In this document: positions 12,301 to 23,385 of the stretch, piece after piece
Position numbering within the stretch: the first letter of the stretch is position 1
Layout: each line of letters starts with the position of its first letter
Origin: Moringa oleifera
Taxonomy: Eukaryota; Streptophyta; Magnoliopsida; Brassicales; Moringaceae
Length of the DNA: 64,000 nucleotides
NCBI GenBank assembly: GCA_021397835.1
Contig: JAJFZO010000049.1
Span: forward strand, 6,019,001-6,083,000
Direction of reading: 5' to 3'
The notes under the pieces: model-generated
Databases searched by the model: none
Seen by the model: only the letters and a program-made list of their open reading frames with translations
What the model was told of the DNA's origin: nothing
Translations under genes and position numbers: made by a program

Positions 12301-13035
12301 CACACAAAATTATTTGGTCTTGTATTTCTGATAGGAACCAAACAGACATGATATTCACAGATTTATAACAAGTAGATATAATACCTAAATGCTACAATGC
12401 TCCATCATCAAGGATTTCTTTGCCTTTATAAGGAGACACAAAATTATAACAAATCCAAGAAATATGCCACAACAAATAACAACATTGATGAATACCTATC
12501 CGTCAAACACTCAATCTTCCTGGAAATATTGGTGAAAGTTGACATAGACCCCTTCAACTTTAATAGCCGGATCGCGCTATCCAATCCATCAAAAAACTCC
12601 CCCAACATCTCATACCTGCCAATCACAGTCAATCAAGATTAAAAGACTTGCAAAATCAATATAAGACACAAGCCAAAGAGAAAAGATCACAAAAGCTCAC
12701 TTTTGAGGCAACTTCATGGACCCCTCGCCGGCATTCTTGGGCTTTGGGGGCTGGGATTCAGAGGGCCATGACAAGATCTGCTTCCTGGCGGATTTGATCT
12801 GGTCCGTCGGACGCAGGCTAGGGGTCAGTGAAGTTGCTGCAGCACTCCGGACTTCTTTCAAGGAGAGAGCACTGCTGCGGTTTCTTGTCCGGCCAGGGAG
12901 CGGCGCCGGCGGCTTCTCCGGGGTTTTTGATTTCAACAATGCATCAGAACTGGTGGATTGAGGTTTTGAGCTTGGGTTGCTCAGTAACTTCTTCGATTTG
13001 AAGGGTATTGACGGAGAAGATTCTGAGGAGCTCAT
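9325..13035 (-). CDS. CDT1: CDT1, DNA replication licensing factor (645 aa, 7 exons)
   Basis: CDT1 loads the MCM2-7 helicase onto ORC/CDC6-bound origins in G1; in animals geminin inhibits it. Exons in transcript order: 13035-12701, 12615-12496, 12036-11802, 11270-10410, 9892-9691, 9635-9509, 9382-9325. Every junction is GT..AG and phases match, giving 646 codons including TAG. The ATG at 13035 gives 'MSSSESSPSIPFKSKK'; the frame runs four codons further up but without an ATG. Seen: an N-terminal region with 'SKTPEKPP' and 'RTRNRSSALSLKEVRSAA' typical of plant CDT1; the geminin-binding-type domain from about residue 113 ('YEMLGEFFDGLDSAIRLL', 'KGSMSTFTNI', 'HLAQLKYILPE'); a long low-complexity linker in exon 4 with a 'TPAKLASTPARL' repeat and several SP/TP sites; and the C-terminal winged-helix MCM-binding domain ('KRRRQMIACLPKLFNVIHFL', 'EQLNLMLELVPEWISEKKSF'). 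The family is known to be cell-cycle controlled, and E2F-type sites lie about 155-185 bp upstream of the ATG. Arabidopsis CDT1a is somewhat shorter. Intact. Confidence 0.95.
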
Positions 13036-13060
13036 TGACACAGACACTCACAGGAAACAG

Positions 13061-13082
13061 AGAGAGAGAGAGAGAGAGAGAG
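13061..13082. repeat. (GA)n microsatellite in CDT1 leader
   Basis: About ten GA dinucleotides just upstream of the CDT1 ATG. On the transcript strand this is a (TC)n tract, common in plant 5' leaders. Confidence 0.85.
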
Positions 13083-13188
13083 ACCAAATTGGGGTAAGCA
13101 GATAGAAAGGGGATGAATAGAGTATATTAAGGGTTTCTGGGGGGAAGAGCTTAAATGGAAGTTTCACGTGGATGCCTGCCACGTCGGA

Positions 13189-13197
13189 TTTCCCGCC
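13189..13197. promoter_or_regulatory. E2F binding site (TTTCCCGCC)
   Basis: A match to the E2F consensus TTTSSCGC, followed by AAA, about 155 bp upstream of the CDT1 ATG. A second, weaker match (CTTCCCGCG) is at 13212-13220. CDT1 genes are established E2F/RB targets in plants and animals, so position and motif fit. Occupancy is not shown by the sequence. Confidence 0.75.
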
Positions 13198-13700
13198 AAA
13201 TTGATACGTTACTTCCCGCGAGATCTCTGAGCACTTGTTTGGAAATCAGGACAGATCAAAACCGGTTCGAAACAGTGTTGTCCCGTGGGTACATTAGGGT
13301 TCCTCCAATTGGGCCCAACGAGGCCTACTAGATATTCTCATTAGGCCTGAAGGGGAAATGCATTAATCTTGGGCTCAAATATGACCCAAATCCAAAAACA
13401 AAATGGGCCACGTTATCCGCATCAATTAATTAACCTGTACTCTAATTAACCCGATAGATCAAGTAAATTCAAACATGATTAAACTCACAGGAGGATCAAC
13501 AAGAGGAGCTTACCTTCTCGACAAAGGCTTCCAAAGCCTAAAAAAGGACGTGTAACTCAGGTTCACGTTTCCATTTTTAAATTCTCAGAGAGGACATTCA
13601 AATAGAAGTAGAGACCTACAAGCCCTCTAATTAGTGATCATATATATATTAACAAGGACGAGAATTCAGAAAATTCCTTTTTCGTCCACGCAACCTTTCA

Positions 13701-16020
13701 CTTTTTTTTTCCCCCTTTCTTTTGGGTTTTTCCCTTCTATCTTCTGCCTGGGCTTCTCGTCTTCTGTACATCAATAGTCTTCCATTTTTTCGGCTTCTTC
13801 AATTTACCATAAGACCATCTCATATTATTCTCTGGTTGGTCTTATCGGCCAATTCGTTAGTTCTTTTTCCCGGCTCAGTGTATCAACTGGGTACGACTAA
13901 TTTCACTGATTTCAATTATTTTAAATTGTTTTATAGTTTTCTCGGAGCTGTTCTTAGGCGGTCTTAGGTAAGTTCTTTTTTCTTTTTCACCTTCCGTATT
14001 GCAGATTAATTGGTGCTTTTTTGCATGTTATTGTTCAATTCGTTTTCAACTTTTTCTTTGTATTTTTCTATGGCAATCATCGGTTGAATGGTTTGGTTTG
14101 ACTAGCTTGTTGTGTTTATAATGGATACACATTTACATTTGACTTCTAATTCAGCAAAATAAGCTCCCGTGTAATCATATAGCTGTGGGCTTCTAGGAGT
14201 TTGATATGGTTGTGTTAATTTGGGTTAGCTACGATATTGTTATATGATCGTACCTAAGTTTCATTTTTTAACTGAATTGAGATGAAACCTTTTTTTTTTC
14301 TTTTTTTTTTTTGTGTGCGCATGCTTGTATTTATCATACTTGGCCATCAATTTATGCGACAGAATGTGAAGGGGCTTTCTGCCATTGTTTTTTTTTTTTT
14401 TTTGTCCTTGTAATTTTCCAGTCCTTTTAGTGGGTTTGGGGATTTATCTAGTTGTGATATCAATCCACAGAGATGCTGTGATTGCGATGTGAATTCTGCA
14501 GTAACAAGTACTGATTCTGAACAGTTACATTGCAGCTTATGCCTTACTGGTTAGTGAAATAAGAGTCTGCCCTTTGTCTTGGCAAATTGAGTTTGACCGA
14601 TGTTTATGTTTCGCCTAATTAGTCAAGGTTGTGGCAGAATATTTCAGGTTTTTGTTACATAAAACTATTATTCCTGTTTTCTAATATCAAAATCCTTAAA
14701 CATGAAGCTCTGACATTTGTCTTTCATACTGTCGCTTTTTTAGTAACTAATATGAATTTTCTATGCTGCATGTTTCATAGAAAGTGGGGCTGGTTTGGGA
14801 ATCATTACAGTCAGAAGCACTACAAACATGTAAGAATGTTGTCTAGGGAGATTCACGTAAACATAGAGATACTGTTTGTTGTATTGGACTATTGATGAAT
14901 CTTTGGAAGAACTAAAAATGGTGCAATATACCTAGATCATGTAGAAAAATGAGTGTATGTTATTAATGAAACTTAACAACTGAAGTAGTATGCGGTTGTA
15001 AAATTTTTTGGGTTCTGGAAAATGGGTGGTTCATTTGCTTTCCAGGGTTGATTAGAGAAACGGATAATGAAAGAGTGTGCAATGCTCTGTATAAATATTC
15101 ATAAAGATAATTCTACCCTCGCAGTCAAAAAACATGCTTGCATGGCACTGGCATCAAGAATTACAGTACAAAGGGCATCATTAATTACTAATTCTGGCTG
15201 CAGACCTGCAGTTATGCCCCTCTTATGTTTCACTAAGTTTATTCAGACTGATATTAAAGATTATAGATTTGTTTCTTGTGTTTGATTGTGGGAGTCAATA
15301 TGATGTCTTTTTGTACGTGTATGCTCTATCGTGATAGCAGAGAACTCAATACTCTTCACTGTAATCTGATTTCTAGTGAACTGCTAATGTGGTTGCGGCT
15401 GGATTAAATTCTCCTGTACTTTTTAATAGTCTGTTCTTAAACTCGCCCTCTTCTTGAGACTTTAATATTTTGTTGAACTCTGTGAACAACACTAATTTAA
15501 GTGCTTGTACTATTATGCTTGCAAGATATTGTTGGATAGAAATTTTGTTGCAGTTTTTGCATTAGAATTGATTAGATTGTATAATTTGAGTGGACAAATG
15601 GAAAGCTACTTACTGATTCATTGGATATTATGCTTTTAATTGTTGGATAGAAATTTTTCATATATTCAGTGTGGGTAGTTGTTCCACTATCTATTTTTGT
15701 CAGGTTTTAGATAGTACTTGTTTATTTATTGTCTAATTGAACATAGTTAAGGCAAAATTATATATGGTAATGGTTGCTTGGTTATTGTGCTCATCCAGGC
15801 AATTCTGCATGTTGAATTTGGATGTTAGTTAAGATTGCTGCAGTGTCCTCTCCCTCTTGCCCTATGAATAATCTTCAAACATTTTGCATTATTCATCTGT
15901 TCGTTCATCCTTATAGATAGAAATAATCTGGTTCTCTGCTTCTTTTCAGAACCTTTTGTAAACCATTTTTGTGGTTTGGGGAATGGACTGGCTGTTCCAA
16001 CCTATTGCCTGTGTTAGCAA
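13701..16020 (+). other. ATG9 5' leader with a ~2-kb intron
   Basis: A CT-rich leader (13680-13967) ends at a good donor (ag^gtaagt, intron from 13968). A good acceptor (cttcttttcag) ends at 15949, leaving an untranslated exon 15950-16020 just before the ATG. Open frames inside (14629-14895, 15067-15285) resemble nothing known. The intron is AT-rich with a poly-T tract near 14389. Splice sites are inferred by eye, and alternative leader exons are possible. Confidence 0.5.
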
Positions 16021-19000
16021 ATGATGTTCAGTTGGGAAAGGGTTGTGCATGCGCTCAATATATTTAAATGGAGTTGGCGTGGTGAATCATCTTTGACAAC
16101 AGGTTTGCTTCAGGATGTACATCCCGAGATTGAGTTGTCTGACTATGGAAGGGTACCAAGTCCTGGCAGTGAGAGCCCTTCAGGGTTTCTTAATGGAGAG
16201 AGCTTGAGTGTGGAACTAATTGCTGATTTGGACCTGTTCTTTGAAAGGCTCTACAGCTACTATTGCGAAAAGGGCCTTTGGTGCATCATTATAAAGTGGA
16301 TAGTTGAGCTTCTGAGTCTAGCTTTTCTCATATGTTTCTCAGGATTTGTCTTATTATTTGTTGATTGGCATGGTCTTCGTAATGCAAAATGTGGCATGGA
16401 TGCGGTTGAGTCCGGAATTAAGCCATGTGATCTTGCTAAGGAAGCCATTCATCAGCACCCATTAATCCCTTTTACACTTCCAAAAGCTGTCATTGTTGGA
16501 TATTTGGGGCTTTTCTCCATCTACTGGATCTTTTGTTTTCTCAGGTTTTTTGCCCAACTAAAAGATACTCTAGGAATCCGTCACTTCTATCACAACAGGT
16601 AAGTCTTTAAGTAATCTGTTTAAAATGTGTTGAAAGCATCATTATGCCTTCTGGTCAAGCCTGTTATGTTTTGTATCATATATCATTGGAGCAGCTGTGC
16701 AAGGTTTTTCACCATTTATTTATTTGTTTGCAGTCTTCATGTTACTGATAATGAAATTCAGACCATGCCATGGGCAACAATTCTTGAAAAGGTTGTTCGG
16801 TTGCAAAGTTCACAACAGCTTTGTGTGGTTAAAGATCTTTCTGCTCATGATGTGGTGATGCGGCTGATGCGGAAGGAGAACTACTTAATTGGAATGCTTA
16901 ACAAAGGTGTGCTTGCTTTTCCAATCTCTCAGTGGGTCCCAGGTGCTGGTCCAGTTGTCAAGATTGGGCCAAATGGTGTGCAGTATCGCCTAATACTGAC
17001 AAAGACTCTCGAGTGGACCTTAAATTGGTGCATTCTGCAGAGCATGTTTGATCGGTATGCTGAAATTTATATGATTATTTGACTCCTGTTTAATACCATA
17101 TTCCTTCAATGTTTCTTTCATGTCTCTATGATTACTTGTGTTCAACACCATTGCCTTTAATGCATCTTCCTCTATGAGCCCAAACATGTGCAATAGAATG
17201 TACTACACCCTCTTGTATTAGGTTATTATCTTGCATCAGTACTTGATATACAATGATGTATCTCTTTCCAGGATGTGTCAGATGACTAAAATTATATTTG
17301 GAGGTTGATTGTAGAGAATTTTCTATGGTGGTTCCTTTTCCAATTTCTGGGGTCTCCAATACGCTTATGTGCTTAAAAGCTGTCTTTAGTCTTTTGGTCC
17401 TTTTTCTATTGATGCTGTCCGAGGTTGGAACATATCTTTCCTTTAATGTTAAAGCTAGAATTTGATCATGAATAAAGATGGTAAAATTCAAGGAATATGA
17501 TAAACTTCAGCAGACACACATCATTACTGCTGAATAAAAATGTGATTACAATGCTACAATTGTTAAGAAATTCTATGGTTTCATTGAGAGTAGGAAATGA
17601 AAAGGCCAATACCCAATGTTAGTCCAGAAAATGAGTCCTTGGAGGGGTGATTAAACAATGCTGTTACCTTTGTTTTCCTGACGGGATTTTTTGCGCTTAT
17701 GTGTGACTTGACCATTATATATTTACTTTGACGAATTTGTGTTTTATTTTGCTGCAATTTTCTTCTTTCATCTATGCATCTGATATGAAGTATGTTTAAC
17801 AATGACAGGTATTGGGATGGATCTTTTTTTTTTTTTTTTTTTTTCTATTATTGAATCTGTTATATTACAAACAATTTTTTTTTTCTGCCAAATGCTCCTG
17901 AACATGATAAATATTTTGAAACTTTACTCTAAGTCAGGTGAGTATATGTGATTTTTGTAACATATAATTTATGGTGGATTGATACAGAATTGCTTGATTC
18001 ATAATAATGTTTCCAATTGGATGACACTGCTTTCTTCAATATTGTTTATGCATGCATGTTCTTCAATGCAGATACGCTTAAAATTTAACTTTTTGATTTT
18101 TCGTATGAAGAGGTGCACTAATGAATGGTTAGTGGTCCTATATGCTTCTTGAGGTGTATGATCATCTTCTCACCAGAATGTACTATTTTTTGCAGGAACT
18201 TCTGTGTTAGAATGGACTTTATTTCTAATCCTAAAACATTAAAGAAAAGACTTATGGTAGTTGGGCTTGCAATGCTCCTTCTTTCTCCATTTCTTGTTAT
18301 CTTCATGTTTATATATTTCTTCCTAAGACATGCTGAAGAGTTCTACAATCATCCAAGCACCGCATTTTCACGAAGATGGTCGAATTTGTCAAAGTGGATG
18401 TTTAGAGAATTCAATGAGGTAGTATTATGGTTGCCTCTTTTTTCATCAAGTTGAAAAGAAAAAGAAAAAAGCTTTCTTTTCCTTCTATAAAGTTGGTAGA
18501 GATGAAAACGACTGCTCATGTCTAGAGTGTTAATACTTTTTTTTTTTGATGAAATGTTTTAAGTTAGACCTCTATTTTTTATAAAAGATCATTTTAAGTC
18601 TAAACCAAAATGTTTCTTGATAAAATGAATGTGTATGGGTTGTTAGACTTGAGCATAATTTCTCTGGAACCTGACTTTCCAGAAGTATGAATCAAATTAA
18701 GATTTAGAAATTTCCTATGCTTTTATCTGCAGCCATGGTGTTCTTTTATAAATATAATTTGTCTTTGTGTTACAGGTTGACCATTTATTCAAGCACCGGA
18801 TCAATGGCAGTGTAGTGCATGCTTCCAATTATCTAAAGCAATTTCCTTCATCTATCATCTTTATCATTGCAAAGTTTATCTCCTTTGTCTTTGGTGGCTT
18901 TGCAGCTGTCTTGATCATCATTGCTTTTCTGGACGAATCTCTGCTAGAGGGCCATGTAATGCATTTCTACTTTGGCACTTTAAAGATATTGAAAATACAT

Positions 19001-21272
19001 ATGCTGATAGTAACCACTGCTGTAAATTGTTTACATATATGCTGATAGTAATCATTTTGTTCCTTTTCTTATAGCACTTTATTTCATAAACTGTGTAGAT
19101 ATTTGGCCACAACTTGTTGTGGTATACTGCTGTTTTTGGAACTATTACAGCCCTCAGTCGAGCCGTCATTGCTGATGAGCATCTGGTCCTTGATCCAGAG
19201 AGGGCAATGTCTACACTGGTCCAACATACACACTATATGCCAAAGAGATGGCATGGTAAAGAAAATACTGACACTGTCCGTGTAGAATTTGAAACCTTAT
19301 TCCAGGTAGTGCAGCTTAATCTAAAATTTACCTCTTCCGAAACTTGGAAATTCATCCTTAGTTGTTTCAACTGGAAAATCCTGAAATGCACATTCTGTTT
19401 CGTATTTGCTCCCCTCTCCTTTTTGCATGACAACCAGTTTAATTTTTACTTAGCTATCAAGGTTGATGATATAGCATGTGGGACAATTTTAAGTGAATTT
19501 AAGCCAATATCAAGCTCAAACTTAAATGCTGCAGATAGCTTAGCATACAAAATGAAATTAGATATTCTTCCATATTGCAGTATAGTTTAATAGTGTCCAT
19601 TGTTTTCATTACGGTTGTACTGGTCTGCTACATTACTTGCCTGTTGAATCAACACATAGCGAAGTGGTAGAATTGCTCTTTCAAGTTTTTTATTTACTTT
19701 TTGTTGTTTGTTTGTAGTGGTTCATGATTTCAAAGTTCAAGGGATTGTGAAGTAGTTTTTAGAAATTCAATTTGACTACAATTCTACTCATGGTGCGGTG
19801 CTCATTTTTTACAATGCAGTATATTGGAATGATGTTACTTGAGGAGATAGCCTCGATTTTCCTCACGCCGTTTTTGCTTATATTTGTTGTCCCAAAGGTT
19901 ACTCGTCTGATCTTCTGACTATTATTTTCACACCATATATGCTAGTTGTTGAACTGGAAACTTATGTTTATTTTGCAGCGAGTGGATGACATCCTACAAT
20001 TCATTGCGGATTTCACAGTGGACATTGAAGGTGTGGGTCACGTTTGCAGGTTGGTCTTTTTTCGTATAATTCCTTTTCTGTACCAACTTTCTCTATGCTA
20101 CTAATACGGACCAATTACCAACCTTGTCAAATGTTGTTCAAAAACAGTTTTTAACTATTCCATTTTGTCTTCTTGCAGTTTAAGTGTCTTTGATTTTGAG
20201 CATCATGGCAATAACAATTATGGTTCTCCGTATAATGCACCTCGCGCCCAAAGAAGTTCTCAGGGGAAATTGGAGAAATCGTTTCTGAGGTTTGATTTAA
20301 CAATGCCATGCTTAGAATTTGCAAAAGCTCTATATGTTGTGAAGTGTCTGCAAATTAACAAATTATTAGATGCTATTTTATTTTTAATTTGACGATGAAT
20401 AAGATGTTTTTGATAAAGCATTTCTGTTTTGTTGCAGTTTTCAGAGTACCTATCCTTCATGGGAACCCAATTCGCAGGGCAAGCAGTTCCTGTTAAATCT
20501 TAGAACTTTCAGGGAGCAGAAACTTCAAGGACAATATGCTAGATATGGATATTCTCCTTTAAGATTGCGGCAAGGCAGCTCTGACGTGAGAGGTCGTGTA
20601 GACAGAAACAGTGTGGTATCAAGGGAAATGGCGCAGAATACTTCTGGAACTGCCTGTCGTTCAGATTCTTTATGGCTAATAGATGCAGATCAAAAGAATC
20701 ACCCGTATCTTCTTGATTGGTATTATACCTCTCGCCGTCACCATGCAACCAGTTCTGCCAGAGGTGATCAAGCAGGGTTGTATGATGCAACTGAACAACA
20801 TTCAGGAGATTACTGGATGCCATCCAACTTGACACAAGAAGCAAGGCATGATGATGACTTCTGGGTCAGTCACTCTAGCAATCGAGGACAGGCGAATCTG
20901 GAGGTATCAACATCAGCAGCTCCCTTCCTCCATGAGAGTGTTCTTCGACATCAGGATGCCAGTAATCTTGGACAAGCTACCAGGAGCCAGTGGTGGGCTA
21001 GAGGCAGTCCTCGCTGTGCACAGCCTCATGCGAGTTTTCTTGAGCCTCCTGATTTCAACCACCGCACTTCACACACTTATCATGATAATTTGTCAGAGAG
21101 AAGCTTAGAAGATCAAGATCAGTTCTTAGACTGGAAGAGTTCTTGGAGGTTATCCCGGACTACTTACATGGATGACCTTGAAGCTGGAGGCGAAATTAGT
21201 CTTCATTTTGATGATGTTTACAGCCACCCTCCTGGATCTCCTCCTCTAGATTTAGGCCCCCCGACGTTCTAG
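16021..21272 (+). CDS. ATG9: ATG9, autophagy membrane protein / lipid scramblase (867 aa, 9 coding exons)
   Basis: ATG9 is the multispanning membrane protein of core autophagy. It moves on Golgi/endosome-derived vesicles, seeds the phagophore and scrambles lipids with ATG2. Coding exons: 16021-16598, 16734-17054, 18196-18418, 18776-18955, 19099-19305, 19820-19897, 19979-20049, 20179-20289, 20438-21272. All junctions are GT..AG, phases are consistent, and there are 868 codons with TAG. Seen: an N-terminal cytosolic segment with 'ELSDYGRVPSPGSESPSGFL'; TM1 about residues 89-115; TM2 about 155-177; conserved 'VTDNEIQTMPWATILEKVV'; TM3 about 320-343; TM4 about 402-426; the following core with 'IFGHNLLWYTAVFGTI', 'LLEEIASIFLTPFLLIFVVP' and 'FTVDIEGVGHVCSLSVFDF'. 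The polar C-terminal tail of about 280 residues is disordered and ends 'PPGSPPLDLGPPTF', as in plant ATG9. Length matches Arabidopsis ATG9 (about 866 aa). The second of two tandem ATG codons could also be used. Intact. Confidence 0.96.
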
Positions 21273-21770
21273 TTACCAAATCACACGATTTCATAGTTTT
21301 CTGAGAGGAACTTGCTTTCAGATCAATGAAATGCAAATTGGGTTTCCATGCAGTTCATATTCTGTGGGTAAGGAAGCTCAGAATTCTTTTCTGTATATAG
21401 ATTCATTTGGCCTGCAAATTCAGGCTGGATACTCAGAAAGGGTCACTGTTACCTTTCATAAAAGTGTATAAACACTCACAGCCAATTGATCATGAAATTT
21501 CATTGATTCTACATGAATCATATGCACTTATATGTTCAGGTTCAGAAGCAGGTGGTGCACCCTTCAGCATCCCTGGTACTCTGTCTGGGGAAACATGGAG
21601 TAAGGCTGCAGAATTTATCATTTATATCTGCGTAGTTTGTGTAGCTGGAGGGGAGGCAGGAGCCATTTGTTTCCAGTTATGTGAAAATTTACTGATATGC
21701 CCAAGTTCCTCACCCATTAGAAAAATATAAATCATGTTTAATCCATAGGGACATGAACAGGCAGGCCTGA
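21273..21770 (+). other. ATG9 3' untranslated region (approximate)
   Basis: Sequence after the ATG9 stop keeps gene-like composition until about 21770 and then changes abruptly to AT-rich spacer. An open frame at 21407-21730 has no recognisable product. The polyadenylation site is not determined. Confidence 0.4.
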
Positions 21771-21779
21771 TATTTTATG

Positions 21780-23050
21780 AATTCAAAATTATTTTTTGTT
21801 GAATAAAAGTTTTGTGAAATCGTAATATTTATTTATATAATCGGTTAAATTTTCATGTTAAAAATAAAATAAATATAATTTTTATATTTTAAATTAGTTT
21901 AAATTAAATTTCAATTTAAACAGTTATAAAAAATTAAAAGTATTTTTATTATTGAAATACTTCAAAAATAATTCAAGTGAATTATTTATTTTATTTCATA
22001 TCCATTCTTTAAATATATAATTTTTATATAAAATTTATTTTTTATAAATTTTAATATTATAAATTTTAAAATATATATTTTTAGTATTTGAAAAATTTTG
22101 AAACTTTTTGTGATAGTAAAATGAATAATTTTTATAAATATAAAAATTTTTAAGTTAAAATTTATTGTATAAAATATTTAATTTTAATATTTTTAATTTA
22201 TAAATTATTTGATAAAGTTTAATTTAAACTAAATTATTATATTCAGATTTGATTGGTTACTTTTTAAATATAAAAGTTTGATTGATAATATGAAGTAAAT
22301 ATGAAGATTTTATAGGATTTTGTTTTTAATTTTATTTTTATTTACCAAAAATAAAAATAGATGACAATTTTTTTGGATAAAAGATTATATAAAATATATT
22401 TATTTATATTACTAATCAAATCTTTATATTCAAAAAATAATAAAACAAAATTTGATCTATCAATTTGATTTTCATTGTTAAAATGCTTTTAAAGTAATTC
22501 AAATAAATTCTTCATTTTATTGGGTTTATTAAAATTTATTTTTTAATTTTTTAAAAATTTTTGACTATATAAATTTAAAAAAATTAATTTTTTGTAACAG
22601 TAAGTTGAATATTTATTTAAATATGTAAAAATTTTAAAATTATAATTTGTTTACAAGATACTCAATTAGAATATCTCTAATTTTTAAATTTTTAATAAAA
22701 TTTAATTTAATTTAAATGATAAATTGTGATTTGATGGCTTGTTTTTTAAATACAAAAATTAAATTTATAATATTTATCTAAATTTTTTCAAGTATAAATT
22801 TTTATATTAATTCTATTTATAAAAATAAATAGATAATTTTTATGGTTTCATTTATTTTATTTTGAAAAAGGTGTTTGATTTAATGATTTAATGATTTAAT
22901 AATTTAATAATTCTGCATAATATTTTATTTATATTGAATTGAGTTTGAGTAAAGGTGAATTAAATTAAGCAGATTTAGATTTTAAAATATTTATATAGTT
23001 TAAAAAATGAAATTAGAGATAAGAATGAGATTATAATCTCCTTCTCCACT
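21780..23050. repeat. AT-rich spacer with a diverged ~480-525 bp tandem duplication
   Basis: Phrases recur in order between 21960-22300 and 22490-22790: 'attcaagtgaattatt' against 'attcaaataaattctt', 'tttttgtgatagtaaaatga' against 'tttttgtaacagtaagttga', and 'gatttgattggttac' against 'gatttgatggcttg'. Offsets are 526, 484 and 482 bp, so one unit has gained or lost short pieces. No coding potential. Confidence 0.5.
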
Positions 23051-23136
23051 TCATTTTCATTTCAAAAAAATCCCTAGATCTCAGTATCTTCATTTGAGCT
23101 TTTCATAGGGCGAATCTCCTTGTTATCTTTATTAAT

Positions 23137-23197
23137 TTATTATTATTATTATTATTGTTAATGTTTATTTTTTAAATTTAATAATAATAATAATAAT
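23137..23197. repeat. inverted trinucleotide microsatellite (hairpin-capable)
   Basis: A (TTA)n tract at 23137-23157 is followed after a short AT-rich spacer by (AAT)n at 23180-23197. The two arms are complementary and could form a stem. It lies about 190-250 bp upstream of the TPR gene ATG. Confidence 0.7.
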
Positions 23198-23385
23198 GTA
23201 ATGTAATGTAAGCCACCGGTCCTGGTAGCCCTCCTCCTTCCCTTGGCCAAGTTCAATTCAATAGTGTAGTTTATGTTGCTACTGGTGACAAAAAGGGTTG
23301 CCCTGCATTAAGGGTTTTGCAGAGGGTTAAGCAGAAAACCACAAACTAAACACAACAAAGTTCAGGAAAACCTCTCAAACTTACC

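Larger units (their letters stand above)
13036..13700. promoter_or_regulatory. shared CDT1/ATG9 intergenic promoter region
   Basis: CDT1 is transcribed leftward and ATG9 rightward from this region. It contains two E2F-type motifs near CDT1, a G-box CACGTG (13165-13170), and three TGGGCY site II motifs: TGGGCCCA at 13310-13317, TTGGGCTC at 13369-13376 and TGGGCC at 13404-13409. Site II elements bind TCP factors and are frequent in promoters of proliferation genes. Whether both genes share them is inference. ATG9 has a long leader with an intron, so its transcription start is probably near 13.6-13.8 kb. Confidence 0.6.

Noticed and set aside
20539..20844. Minus-strand frame over the last ATG9 exon
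   Set aside because: Shadow of the ATG9 coding frame, which continues in phase from exon 8 to the stop at 21270-21272.
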